18,647 bases of DNA from Methanobacteriota archaeon (GTDB lineage Archaea; Halobacteriota; Methanosarcinia; Methanosarcinales; Methanosarcinaceae). A model generated the notes under the pieces. The model was not told the DNA's origin. It did not search any database and worked only from the letters and a program-made list of their open reading frames with translations. Position numbers and translations under genes: made by a program. Positions 5,619 through 14,537 of the stretch are shown here, one piece after another (the stretch's first letter is position 1; each line of letters opens with the position of its first letter). The stretch covers positions 1-18,647 of the forward strand of contig JAEWQJ010000030.1 in the NCBI GenBank assembly GCA_023399215.1, given 5' to 3'.

Positions 5619-8264
5619 TCAGGTGAGTTCTTCAGATGGCTTTTCCGGTGCCTGATACCCTCTACGGCTTGCTGATCGTTTATTTTCTTTTGAGAAAATC
5701 CCTTTCACTCCTCCTGAAATCAGGGCTGCGATATCTTTTAAGACAAGGCCCTGTTTGAACCCATTGGGAAGAGCGATATATTTTGGGCTCCAGACTGGAT
5801 TGAACTTTTCTTTAAAATCCCGCAGTCCTTTATAATTATAAAAGTGTTCTCCATGGGTAAAGATTAAAGACCCGATTTTATGCCACATAGGAGCGAATTG
5901 CCGTGTTTCAAGCCCTGAAAGGGGAGCCATTCCGAGTGAAAAACGCCTGTACCCTTTTTCTTTTCCCCAGAGCATGAGCTTAACAAAAAGATATTCCATC
6001 GTCCTGTCAGGGGCATCGGGACTGTGGCGCATGAGATCAACACTGATTTCTTCATTATCCGCGCCTGTCCAGATGTTCGCAAAAGCAACGATTTCGGACT
6101 CGTTCCTGACGAGGGCAATCGGGAAATTGCTCAGGTATTTCTCATCAAAGTAACCAATTGAGAATCGCTTTTCTTTTCCTGCTTTCAACTTGAGCCAGGC
6201 GTTTGAGATCTTTCGGAGTTCAGGCATAAGGCTCCGACCCTCTTCTTTAGAGACAATTTCAAACCAGTATCCTTTTTTCTCCACATTCCTTACGGTATAA
6301 CGGAAATCTTTGCTTGCACTTCCTTCCAGGGTAAAAGCCTCAAGGGGAACTTTCGCCTCTTCCCCAATTTTTATAAGGGTCAGACCAAGGTCAAGATAAA
6401 CCGGAATATATTTTTCGCTCACCTCATAGAAAGCAGCCCTTCCCTGGTGCAGCTTGCTCATTTCATAAAAGTCCCAGATCAGCTCTTTTGCCTGACTGCT
6501 GGTTCCAACGATATCTCCCATTGCAACCCAGGTCTTTCCGGAAACTCCATACATCAAAAAAGCCTGCTTTTTATCATCAAAAAGCAGATATTTGTCCCCT
6601 GTAAACACCAGGTTTCCAGCCGTTTCCTCACTCTGGTTAATAATTTTTTTTGCAAGCTCCATCTCCTCTGCCCCTGGCATGTGAATGTCCCTGGAAAAGG
6701 GGCTCAGGATTTTTGCCACTCCAAGAACAAAAAGCAGAATGAAAGCTCCGACTGTAGCCCTTAAAAAACTAGAGGCCTGGGAATTAATCCCGAACTGCCA
6801 CCAGAGTTCGTTTGAATATTTCACGTTATGGTATGAAAAAAATCCAAGCCATACGAAGCTTACGAAGACCAGGGTTATTGCAATTACATTACTTTTGCTA
6901 AAAGACTGATGCATAAGAGAGGATTTTCTGTAAAAATATTTTCTGCAGGGAAGCAAAAAGAAAAACAGGATAAAAAGAATCGCAGCTTCATGGTAATCCA
7001 GGTCTTTCAGAAGGGCAAATATCCCGCCCATAAAAAGTACGGAAAGAGAAAGAAGATAGGCTCCGTCAATTTTTTTCCAGAGACCGTTTGCCAGGAGCAG
7101 GAGTAGTACCCCCATAATGCTTCCAAAAAGCCTGGAGGCTTCGATTAAGGGAAGAGGAATAATGTAATTGAGGTCATGTAGGTACCTTGGATCTGAAGGC
7201 AGGGCTCCGGAAAAGAGAAGGGAAACTCCTCCAAGGAAAACAAGAATCGAAAAGATCTGAGGTGCTAGCTCGGATAGGCTTGAATACGTGGCTTTCTCAA
7301 TTTTCCTCAGGAATTCGTCTCTCTCTTGATATTCATAGAACATAAGGGCCAGCAGCCCAATAAGGAAGGGAACGAAATAGTAAATTGTCCTGAAAAGGAG
7401 AAGCGGTTTGATTATATCGACAGTACCGAAATACGGTTCCAGCATAAACAGCATAAGGGTTTCAAAAACCCCAAGCCCGCCCGGGACAGTACTTATCAGC
7501 CCTATAATCTGTGCCAGCGCAAAGAACACAAGGACGTGAAGCAGGGTAAGATGTGGATTTGAAGGTAAAAGGAAATAGATAATGCTTCCCGAAAGCAGGT
7601 AATCTACTGACGATAAGCCAAGCTGCAAGAACGCTATTCTCGGTTCAGGGATCCTGATCTGGTACCCTTTTGCCCTGAAATTCAGTTTCCTGAACGAGAA
7701 TATGAAATAAATAGCAACACTTAGCAATAAAAGAATTCCAATAAGGTTTAGCGGGACAGGGATCTCGGGCACGTAATCTGACAGTTTCACAGGATAAAAT
7801 GTGAAGAGCAAGCCTCCGACAAAACAAAATCCGACCCAGAAGGTGAGTACGCAGAAAATTATAATTTCCCAGATCTGGCGCAGGTTCAGCCCGTTTCTCG
7901 AGTACAATCTGTATCTCAGCGAACTTCCTGTCAGGATATTAAAACCAACACTATAACTTATGGACGTGCTGATAAAAGAGGCTCTGGCAGTCTGCTTATA
8001 AGGCAGAGGGTGATTAATATGACGAACTGCCAGGTAGTCATAACCTGTTAAAGCAAGATAACTCAAGGAAGTTAAAAAGAACGCAAGCTCTATATGGCTT
8101 AGTGGAATGCTGGTAATACTTCTGAGTACATACATCGAGTGCAAATGACGTATCTGTTTATCCAGGGTCCACAAAGCCAGGGAAAATATAACTGCTGGCA
8201 GAAGATAGCCTGCGAGCCTCTCTATTTTAAGGGTTTTTTCTCTCATACTTCCTTTGTCTGTCAT
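5619..8264 (-). CDS. mprF: MprF-like bifunctional aminoacyl-phospholipid synthase/flippase
   Basis: 881 residues, near the usual length of bacterial MprF. The N-terminal half is a polytopic membrane domain of about 12-14 helices (residues about 16-520), including the flippase-family motif PGGLGVFE (261-268). The C-terminal half (about 530-840) is a soluble DUF2156/GNAT-like transferase domain. Its recognisable stretches are VFTGDKYLLFDDKKQAFLMY, VAMGDIVG, FRYTVRN, IVAFANIW and GYRRFSLGMAPLSG. In bacteria MprF transfers lysine or alanine from aminoacyl-tRNA to phosphatidylglycerol and flips the product, making the surface less negative. In an archaeon the acceptor would have to be an ether lipid such as archaetidylglycerol; that is inference. 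The start may be the ATG at 8264 or the one at 8246, which has AAAGGA just before it. No operon partner is visible. Confidence 0.88.
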   Translation of the reverse strand: MTDKGSMREKTLKIERLAGYLLPAVIFSLALWTLDKQIRHLHSMYVLRSITSIPLSHIELAFFLTSLSYLALTGYDYLAVRHINHPLPYKQTARASFISTSISYSVGFNILTGSSLRYRLYSRNGLNLRQIWEIIIFCVLTFWVGFCFVGGLLFTFYPVKLSDYVPEIPVPLNLIGILLLLSVAIYFIFSFRKLNFRAKGYQIRIPEPRIAFLQLGLSSVDYLLSGSIIYFLLPSNPHLTLLHVLVFFALAQIIGLISTVPGGLGVFETLMLFMLEPYFGTVDIIKPLLLFRTIYYFVPFLIGLLALMFYEYQERDEFLRKIEKATYSSLSELAPQIFSILVFLGGVSLLFSGALPSDPRYLHDLNYIIPLPLIEASRLFGSIMGVLLLLLANGLWKKIDGAYLLSLSVLFMGGIFALLKDLDYHEAAILFILFFFLLPCRKYFYRKSSLMHQSFSKSNVIAITLVFVSFVWLGFFSYHNVKYSNELWWQFGINSQASSFLRATVGAFILLFVLGVAKILSPFSRDIHMPGAEEMELAKKIINQSEETAGNLVFTGDKYLLFDDKKQAFLMYGVSGKTWVAMGDIVGTSSQAKELIWDFYEMSKLHQGRAAFYEVSEKYIPVYLDLGLTLIKIGEEAKVPLEAFTLEGSASKDFRYTVRNVEKKGYWFEIVSKEEGRSLMPELRKISNAWLKLKAGKEKRFSIGYFDEKYLSNFPIALVRNESEIVAFANIWTGADNEEISVDLMRHSPDAPDRTMEYLFVKLMLWGKEKGYRRFSLGMAPLSGLETRQFAPMWHKIGSLIFTHGEHFYNYKGLRDFKEKFNPVWSPKYIALPNGFKQGLVLKDIAALISGGVKGIFSKENKRSASRRGYQAPEKPSEELT

Positions 8265-8988
8265 TGAGATCAGCGTTTTTTCACTTAACTTTTTTCTCAG
8301 TTAGCCTGTCTTAGCTTCTCACTTAATTCTTTCTTAATTTCTCATCTAACTCTTTTTAAATTTTTCATTTAACCTTTTATTAATTACTTATTTAAATCTT
8401 TTTAACTATTTTGTACAACTCTCTTTAATTGCTTGGCAAATATTTTTAATTTTGTGCTTGAACAGACAAAGTAATTTCCTTAAAATATATACATATCGTC
8501 TCTAATCCCAAAAAAATTCTCAAAATATTTGTTTTGAGTTAGAGAATATATTAAGTTGCCTGTTGAAGAAGAGTTTAAACAAAAGTAAAGGAGAAGTAAA
8601 AGAATCAGAAAATTATTAACAGCCTATTAACAGCACTGGAAAAGCTAAGAACAAAAATAGGAGTACTGTTTCCATACAATTTCAGTTTCCTTTATCTTAC
8701 CTTATTTAGTTTTTTTATTACTGGGTCCCCATTTTTTATTTATTTTTTATCTATTTATTTTTTATCTAGTTATTTTTTATCTATTTATTTTTTATCTGTT
8801 TATTTTGATATTTTTAACTTATTTCTACACATATTTTCATTATTAGTTATACCCAATTTATTGTTCTTGACAAAGTGTTTTTCCGCTTAGAAGTAAAGTA
8901 TTTATTAGGTAAACTCTTTAATATTTTTTACATTTGGTTGGCTTATTAGTTGATTTACGTTTACATTCCTGTTTTTGGGGATAGGGTG
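8265..8988. other. Divergent intergenic region, T-rich, with a 15-bp tandem repeat
   Basis: About 700 bp between divergent genes. From 8280 to 8450 the plus strand is strongly T-rich with loose repeats of CTCACTTAA/CTCATCTAA type. At 8742-8801 a 15-bp unit (ATTTTTTATCTATTT) is repeated four times with single-base changes. TATA-like AAAGTATTTATTAG at about 8896-8909 could drive the giant surface-protein gene. No small gene was found. Confidence 0.6.
8742..8801. repeat. 15-bp tandem repeat, four copies
   Basis: Copies begin at 8742, 8757, 8772 and 8787. Consensus is ATTTTTTATCTATTT; the second copy has AGTT and the fourth TGTTT at the variable end. A partial unit lies on each side. It is very AT-rich and intrinsically bendable. 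Confidence 0.85.
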
Positions 8989-11900
8989 ATGGTCGGGAAG
9001 TTCTCTAACGATTTTTCATATTTCATTGAGGATAGCTGTGCCTATATACCCTATGCCGTGATTGGAATTTTCATTTTGCTTGCTGCTACCTTTACTTCAG
9101 TATATCTTATGAAAATAGATAGCGAAGTCGCAGAAACAATTTATACGACCGAAAATAATGATCCAAGGCAGGATGCCATCAAACTTGCCTCTTTCGACCT
9201 TGCTCGCTGCCTCAATTATGCAGGAATGGAAGCTCTTGAATGGCAGGGGGAGCACCCTGTAATCCTGCCTGAAGGCGATGCTGTTAGCAGGTTTTCGGAA
9301 GATGGTTTTATGGTAATTCCAAAAAACCAGAACCTCGAAAGAGAGGACACGCTTCAGATTTCTATAAATCTGCCTTCCGATATATGGGGCAAGATCGAAT
9401 CCTTCTGGAAAAACCGGGATATTTTGCTAATTGTCAATGACTCTTCAGGCCGCGAAATCAAGAATGTGAACTACGGCCAGGCAACTGGCTTTTTCCAGAA
9501 AGTTTCACTCGAGGAAGCCGTGAAAATTCCGGATTCTGCAGCCTCGGGATATGCCTCAATTGAACTTTATTACGGGGACGAACTCAAAGCCTCTGACTGG
9601 TTCATAATTGAAGTAAGCCCGATAAAAGATATCACAGTAGACTCTTTTAACACGCTACTTTCTACAAACTACCAGGGAAACAGCCACACTTTCAGGGAAT
9701 ACGCAATTAATGTGGAACCTGATATAGAACCCGAACAGATAAGAATAAGAAAAGTAACCGGAACTCTGCAGCGTGAAATCTCACCTGCTGACATTTCACC
9801 TACTGACATTTCACCTGCTGGCATTTCATCTACTGACAAAAATTACACTATTTATTATGTTTTTGAAATTCCTGCCCTGAACTATACCCTTGTTAACCTT
9901 GAATCCGGAGAAAGTTTCAATAGCAGTATGAAGCTTTCCACACTGATCACGTCAAGAGAACCTCTTCTCGAAGAGCTTGTCAGGGAGTACGAAACCGAGC
10001 TTGGAAACACTTCGAGGCTTGATTCAACATCAAATTTAGTGCTGGGAGCAACAAACCTGAGGACTTTTATCTACGGTCCCTGGCAGCATTATGCAAACGG
10101 CCCTCTCAATATCCTGACCAACCCTGCCCTTTCAAGTTCAATCAATGGGGCTACACTTTATACCCAGAAGAGGATTTTTGATTCGGTTGACCCTCTGGCC
10201 CTTACCTACACAAGCTACTATAATGGAAAAGTCCTCTACGAGGATATTCTCAATTCCAGAAGCGAAAGAACAGATTTGAGCCTGAACTCCAGTCTGAACT
10301 CCAGTCCGAACTCTACCGGTTTTAGTAGCTCTACCAGTCTTAATACCTCAGTTTCAGCTTACGAAATGGAGAAAGGTGTAAACCTGACAACGACTTACGA
10401 TTCGCTTGCCCAGAATAAATCCTTCTCTCTGGATATTGAAAAAAGTATAGATGAATCCCTTAAAGTGACAAATACCTCTTTTGAAGATATCTCAGAAAGT
10501 TCGAAAATCGAACTTTCAGCATCCGATTATACCGACGGGGTTCTTGACGGCTGGGTCTTCAACGACCACGTGTGGACAGAGGAAAATCCTGATCTCATCC
10601 ATTCGGTCACGGACAGCGTTTATACTGCATCGGTCCAGGGACAGATCCTGAGAGACGGCTTTGATTCTCCAGACCCGATGAGCTCTCAAATCACTGCAAA
10701 TTTTGACCCGGACTCGGTTTCGTTCAGCGGGCAAACCGTCAGGTGGTACTCGAGATATTATGCATCCGGAACGCATAGGGGGTCTCTTGTGCCGTCTTAT
10801 TCCTGGAGCTATCCAACTCAAATTTATTACTCCGAATCCTTAAACCCTTCAATTGACCCTCCAGAAGGATATGTAACCAGCTGGTCGGTCACCTCGGCAT
10901 CTGTCAGCCTGACCTCGGTTGATATAATCGATGTGAAAATTGAACCGCATTTCTCCTATGTAAGTAATGATGCCCTTATGGTCGAAAACCGAAGCGAAGG
11001 CTACCTGGATCGGGAAGATCACGTTTTTGACTGGAGAATAAGGTACGATATATCTTACAAAATAAGGACAAATTGGAAAATAGACTACGATTACGATTAT
11101 ACATACAGATGGAAAACCAGGGAACAGTTGCCTGATGGAAACTACACAACTGTGACGCATTCTGATACGTCAAGCGGCTCGGATTCCCACACTGTAAGCA
11201 AAATCAATTTCATATCCCTTTCTCATGCCGAAACCGAAGCTGAAAACCTAAAAATAATCTACCACAAATGTCCTCCAGCAGGCGGCTATTCCGGTTTGTT
11301 GACTTATTCTGATCCGATAGAGCGGGAATACCGGGAAACAACCCTCTATTTGAACAACACAGGCAGTATAGGCAGTGCCGAAGATGTAGATAACGGTACG
11401 GATAATGGCATAAACAACAGCATAGACAGCGGCACAACTAAAACCGAAAGGTTTGACCCATGCTGTTCCGGCGCTGCCGACAAATACAGGGATGCGTATG
11501 TGGATTTAAGGTCAATAGAAAGCATGTTCTGGGCCTATCCTGATGGGAAATATCTGCCCAAACATGCTGTAAATTGCGATATTCCACCCTGGCTGCACCG
11601 AATTATGGCAGAAGAAGTGCTGGTAATGCTGGATTCGGTGGAAAAGGACAATCCATCCTTCAATTATTCTCTTCTTGATTCTCCAGGTCAGAACCCAACA
11701 GCCCTTCAGGTAGAAACTGCGGAAAAACTTATTATGGAACTGGAAAAAGACCGGGAAGCTTACGTAAATAAAGAGCAGTACCTCACGCCTTCAGGAACAA
11801 TGTACACTTCAAGTGACTCGGCCCGGTACATTGCAAAAAGTGAAGCGTACAGCAAGCTGCTTGAAGATATCGACCAGAAAAACCGTAAACTGGATTCTGA

Positions 11901-13269
11901 CCTCAACTCCTACGTTCTCAAAGCCCTTGAGAAAAAAGGCCTTGATACCGGTCTGCTTGACAGCGTGACCTCGGGCCCTATAACCCTTTTTAACAATCCT
12001 GCAATCGAGAGGGCTGCTTCGGCTCTGGGAGAGGACATGGGTATAATCTCGACAATGACCGTCACCGGCCAGCCGGAAAGCAAATACAACTGGACAGAAA
12101 ATCTGACCCTGATCGTTGACCAGAAACCGAACTATCTATACCATGATCCTGATTTCGACCTGAGAGATGAATACGAATGGGCTGACACCATGAGCGGAAA
12201 AACGGTTTATCCCCTGGGTGTCCGGAACACCTGCATTTTCACAACCGGCATTTCCGAGGAAATTGGAGATATTATCGCCTCAAGCGATGAGTACGTAAAA
12301 ACTGAAATGGCACATCAAATCAGCCAGAGTATTTCCAACCTGAACGCAGAAGTTTTCCTGCTTGAACAGAACCTCAGTGAGCAGAATATTTCGCTGGATA
12401 CAACTCGTCTTGACATAGAAGTTTACAACCTGAAACACATGTATGCGCAGGAAATGAGGTCTCAGATTCTTGAAAATGTAGTTCAAGAGGTTAGTTCAAA
12501 TCCTGTTATTTCCGACTGCATAGAGGATAGTCGAATCAGGGAAGTCACGACAACTTACCTTAATGGGATTTCGGACAATGAAATTCTCGAAAAATCTACA
12601 ACGGATAAACTGGCAGTTGAACTTTCTTCTATAATGAAAACGGAAATTCGAAATTCAAACCCGCCTGTTGAACCTGATGAACTTGAAGCTATTCTGAACA
12701 GAGTGGATACTGACATCAAAATCGGAGTTGCAAATGGGATCTGTGCAGTTACAGTAAACAAAGGTGAAGTTATTGATGCCGGTTTTGGGAGAATCGATAG
12801 CGAACTGAAAAATCTGGCAAATGAAACTGCTGACAAATATTCCGGTGAAATCGGAGACAAAATTTCAAAAAAACTGGATCGGACAATGACAGCTGTTCCC
12901 TGCGGGTTGCCGGTATTGCCGCCACACTGGATTTTTACGGTTAATGTGTGGACTTATGAAATTGTGGGAAAATATCAGGTATTTACTGTTATTGATAACG
13001 ATAATGAAGCGATTCCAAAGCCTTATTTTGGGCATAAGGGGCAGAGGTATGTCAGAACTGAAGAACATATCAATCATCCATCAAGAAAAAATGAGGATGG
13101 AAGTAGTATATGGATTGGAAGAAATAAACAGATGATTTTTCATTTCGGTGGCTACTCAGCTACTATTGTTGGTCCTAGTCCGAAAGGTGTTGGAGATAAA
13201 ACAGGTGGTTCCACTGAAACATCAGCAGGATACGATAATCTTATCTCAGAAGTAGGTGCAGAAATATGA
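8989..13269 (+). CDS. Giant membrane-anchored extracytoplasmic protein, DUF7286-like
   Basis: 1426 residues from the ATG at 8989, which has GGGG and AGGGTG just upstream; an in-frame TTG at 8950 would add 13 residues. One membrane helix near the N-terminus (AYIPYAVIGIFILLAATFTS, about residues 17-36) follows a short cytoplasmic stretch. The rest should be outside, with many N-glycosylation sequons (NDS, NYT, NSS, NLT). The anchor resembles that of haloarchaeal DUF7286 proteins found in pilus-type clusters; this is from memory and not certain. The middle is beta-rich with Tyr/Trp-rich segments. Helical, coiled-coil-like segments lie at about 904-990 and 1100-1165. Low-complexity linkers include ISPAD/ISPTD repeats (about 264-283), NSS repeats (about 429-445) and a Gly/Asn/Asp stretch (about 793-816). 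It overlaps the next gene by four bases. Probable role: surface structure or adhesion. Confidence 0.82.
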   Translation: MVGKFSNDFSYFIEDSCAYIPYAVIGIFILLAATFTSVYLMKIDSEVAETIYTTENNDPRQDAIKLASFDLARCLNYAGMEALEWQGEHPVILPEGDAVSRFSEDGFMVIPKNQNLEREDTLQISINLPSDIWGKIESFWKNRDILLIVNDSSGREIKNVNYGQATGFFQKVSLEEAVKIPDSAASGYASIELYYGDELKASDWFIIEVSPIKDITVDSFNTLLSTNYQGNSHTFREYAINVEPDIEPEQIRIRKVTGTLQREISPADISPTDISPAGISSTDKNYTIYYVFEIPALNYTLVNLESGESFNSSMKLSTLITSREPLLEELVREYETELGNTSRLDSTSNLVLGATNLRTFIYGPWQHYANGPLNILTNPALSSSINGATLYTQKRIFDSVDPLALTYTSYYNGKVLYEDILNSRSERTDLSLNSSLNSSPNSTGFSSSTSLNTSVSAYEMEKGVNLTTTYDSLAQNKSFSLDIEKSIDESLKVTNTSFEDISESSKIELSASDYTDGVLDGWVFNDHVWTEENPDLIHSVTDSVYTASVQGQILRDGFDSPDPMSSQITANFDPDSVSFSGQTVRWYSRYYASGTHRGSLVPSYSWSYPTQIYYSESLNPSIDPPEGYVTSWSVTSASVSLTSVDIIDVKIEPHFSYVSNDALMVENRSEGYLDREDHVFDWRIRYDISYKIRTNWKIDYDYDYTYRWKTREQLPDGNYTTVTHSDTSSGSDSHTVSKINFISLSHAETEAENLKIIYHKCPPAGGYSGLLTYSDPIEREYRETTLYLNNTGSIGSAEDVDNGTDNGINNSIDSGTTKTERFDPCCSGAADKYRDAYVDLRSIESMFWAYPDGKYLPKHAVNCDIPPWLHRIMAEEVLVMLDSVEKDNPSFNYSLLDSPGQNPTALQVETAEKLIMELEKDREAYVNKEQYLTPSGTMYTSSDSARYIAKSEAYSKLLEDIDQKNRKLDSDLNSYVLKALEKKGLDTGLLDSVTSGPITLFNNPAIERAASALGEDMGIISTMTVTGQPESKYNWTENLTLIVDQKPNYLYHDPDFDLRDEYEWADTMSGKTVYPLGVRNTCIFTTGISEEIGDIIASSDEYVKTEMAHQISQSISNLNAEVFLLEQNLSEQNISLDTTRLDIEVYNLKHMYAQEMRSQILENVVQEVSSNPVISDCIEDSRIREVTTTYLNGISDNEILEKSTTDKLAVELSSIMKTEIRNSNPPVEPDELEAILNRVDTDIKIGVANGICAVTVNKGEVIDAGFGRIDSELKNLANETADKYSGEIGDKISKKLDRTMTAVPCGLPVLPPHWIFTVNVWTYEIVGKYQVFTVIDNDNEAIPKPYFGHKGQRYVRTEEHINHPSRKNEDGSSIWIGRNKQMIFHFGGYSATIVGPSPKGVGDKTGGSTETSAGYDNLISEVGAEI
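9778..9837 (+). repeat. In-frame 15-bp tandem repeat, four copies
   Basis: Unit ATTTCACCTGCTGAC with one to three changes, at 9778, 9793, 9808 and 9823. It encodes ISPAD, ISPTD, ISPAG and ISSTD in a linker of the giant surface protein. Being a multiple of three, it can change copy number without frameshift. Confidence 0.9.
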
Positions 13270-13895
13270 GAGCAAAACTGATTCTAATTGGAGCATTTTG
13301 TATAGTTTTATTAGTAGGAAATGTAGCTGCAGATAGTCCATATGGCAAAATGGATGTATATTACAATAATAAACTTCTTCCAGGTGCTGAAGTTGCAAAG
13401 CCGGTTCTAAATATTGGAGAACCTTTTACTGTCGGTATAAACCTTACCGTTTCTCAAAAGTCAGAAGTGTCTGTAGAGTTAAGTGAAATCGGAGAAGGTT
13501 ATTTTGAAATTATAAATGGTTCAACTTCAAAAACTAATGTATATCGGGCTGATGTAGTGGAAGAAAACTCCAGTATTCTGTATCAATGGACAATTAAGCC
13601 TACTGAAAAGTGGGCTGGAGGTTCTATGCCAATTGACATTGTTTATCAGATAAACGATTTTAAAACAGGAGATATTCTGGTAAACAGTGGCTTTACAGTT
13701 GCCTACTGTACAATCTCCAACGAATACTACAAAGGCGAAACTCCTACTTCTGAGCAAACTGAAACCGAAAGTCAACCAATTTCTGGGCAGCCAGCTTCAG
13801 AAAATTTATCTTCGTCAGCATCTGCACCAGCTTTCAGTTTAGTAACTGCGATTTCGGCACTTGTACTTGTATTCTTCAGATTTTCTCGCCAGTAA
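13266..13895 (+). CDS. Sarcinarray-type secreted protein with C-terminal anchor helix
   Basis: 209 residues. The N-terminus is a signal peptide (MRAKLILIGAFCIVLLVGNVAA, cleavage likely near residue 22). The mature part begins DSPYGKMDVYYNNKLLPGAEV, is beta-rich, and has GEPFTVGINLTVSQKSEVSVEL and KPTEKWAGG. It continues through a Ser/Thr/Glu-rich linker (about 158-185) to a hydrophobic C-terminal helix and basic tail (FSLVTAISALVLVFFRFSRQ). This architecture fits the Methanosarcina 'sarcinarray' family as I remember it. The tail resembles archaeal sorting signals such as PGF-CTERM, but here reads PAF rather than PGF. The start codon overlaps the stop of the giant protein gene (ATGA), so the two are translationally coupled and probably work together at the cell surface. 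The 3' end is duplicated at 17533-17825. The family call is fairly confident; function is unknown. Confidence 0.82.
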   Translation: MRAKLILIGAFCIVLLVGNVAADSPYGKMDVYYNNKLLPGAEVAKPVLNIGEPFTVGINLTVSQKSEVSVELSEIGEGYFEIINGSTSKTNVYRADVVEENSSILYQWTIKPTEKWAGGSMPIDIVYQINDFKTGDILVNSGFTVAYCTISNEYYKGETPTSEQTETESQPISGQPASENLSSSASAPAFSLVTAISALVLVFFRFSRQ

Positions 13896-13979
13896 AAAAC
13901 AGGTTGAGAAACATAATTTTATTAGGAAAGCTTAGGGTAGTTGATATGTCTCATCCCTTGCCAATCAACCCCAAGAAAA
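13691..13979 (+). repeat. Left copy of a direct duplication (sarcinarray 3' end plus flank)
   Basis: Covers the last about 68 codons of the sarcinarray gene and about 85 bp downstream. It matches 17536-17823 closely, including the non-coding AAAAAACAGGTTGAGAAA and TATGTCTCATCC segments. Both copies have the same orientation and bracket about 3.6 kb. Confidence 0.9.
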
Positions 13980-14068
13980 CTAAAACTAAATAGCAAAAAT
14001 CAAAATATATATAATATATCCAAAAACTATATAACAAGTTTGGTTTATTTATATTTTGGAGGTGTCAA

Positions 14069-14254
14069 GTGATTCGATTCAAAAAAATATTCCAGGATCC
14101 ATACAACTCTTATTTTCAACAAAAAAGTTTCGTCTCTAAAGTACCCTCTTTCTCAATCGATACACTTGTACTTCCAGACAGATCTCCTTACGGGCTGCAA
14201 ATTGCTTTCGTCTGCAGCTCACAAGATCAAAATAGCACATCAACAGTTGCGTAA
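14069..14254 (+). CDS. Truncated or decayed ORF with a perfect ribosome binding site
   Basis: 61 residues from a GTG at 14069 preceded four bases upstream by GGAGGTG (14058-14064), the best Shine-Dalgarno match in the window. AT-rich TATA-like sequence (AAAATATATATAATATATCC) lies at 14002-14021. The first about 45 residues (MIRFKKIFQDPYNSYFQQK, then SFVSKVPSFSIDTLVLPD) look like genuine protein. The last dozen (SSQDQNSTSTVA) may be out of frame, since another frame stays open to 14393 (KIKIAHQQLRNELWQF). I infer the 5' end of a gene broken by frameshift, perhaps a transposase or regulator, but I do not recognise the family. A 7-bp GC-rich hairpin (GGGCAGG/CCTGCCC, 14395-14421) lies further downstream. 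Confidence 0.4.
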   Translation: MIRFKKIFQDPYNSYFQQKSFVSKVPSFSIDTLVLPDRSPYGLQIAFVCSSQDQNSTSTVA

Positions 14255-14537
14255 TGAGTTGTGGCAATTCAGTGATCTCAGCTTAATTTTTATCCTTTTG
14301 TTTCATCCCTGTCAAAACCCCCACAAAAACCGGATGTTTACGTGCAAATGGAGGCAGAAAATCACAGAAATTGACCTACTTCCAGAGGTATAGAGGGCAG
14401 GAAGTGTAAGTATGCCTGCCCAGATAGGTGCCTCTCAAATGAAATGCTAGGATGGATAATGGCTTATTTTTGCCCATGTCCTGTGACTGCATGTATTGCC
14501 AGAGAGGTTTCAGGCTGGGTGTAAATGTTATGCGAAG

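Noticed and set aside
6447..7562. Several plus-strand open frames opposite the mprF-like gene
   Set aside because: Shadows of a long gene with clear family motifs; their translations have no recognisable features.
13527..13775. 82-codon minus-strand frame opposite the sarcinarray gene, with a similar one at 17416-17619
   Set aside because: The resemblance between the two comes from the duplicated sarcinarray DNA read antisense, not from a second gene family.
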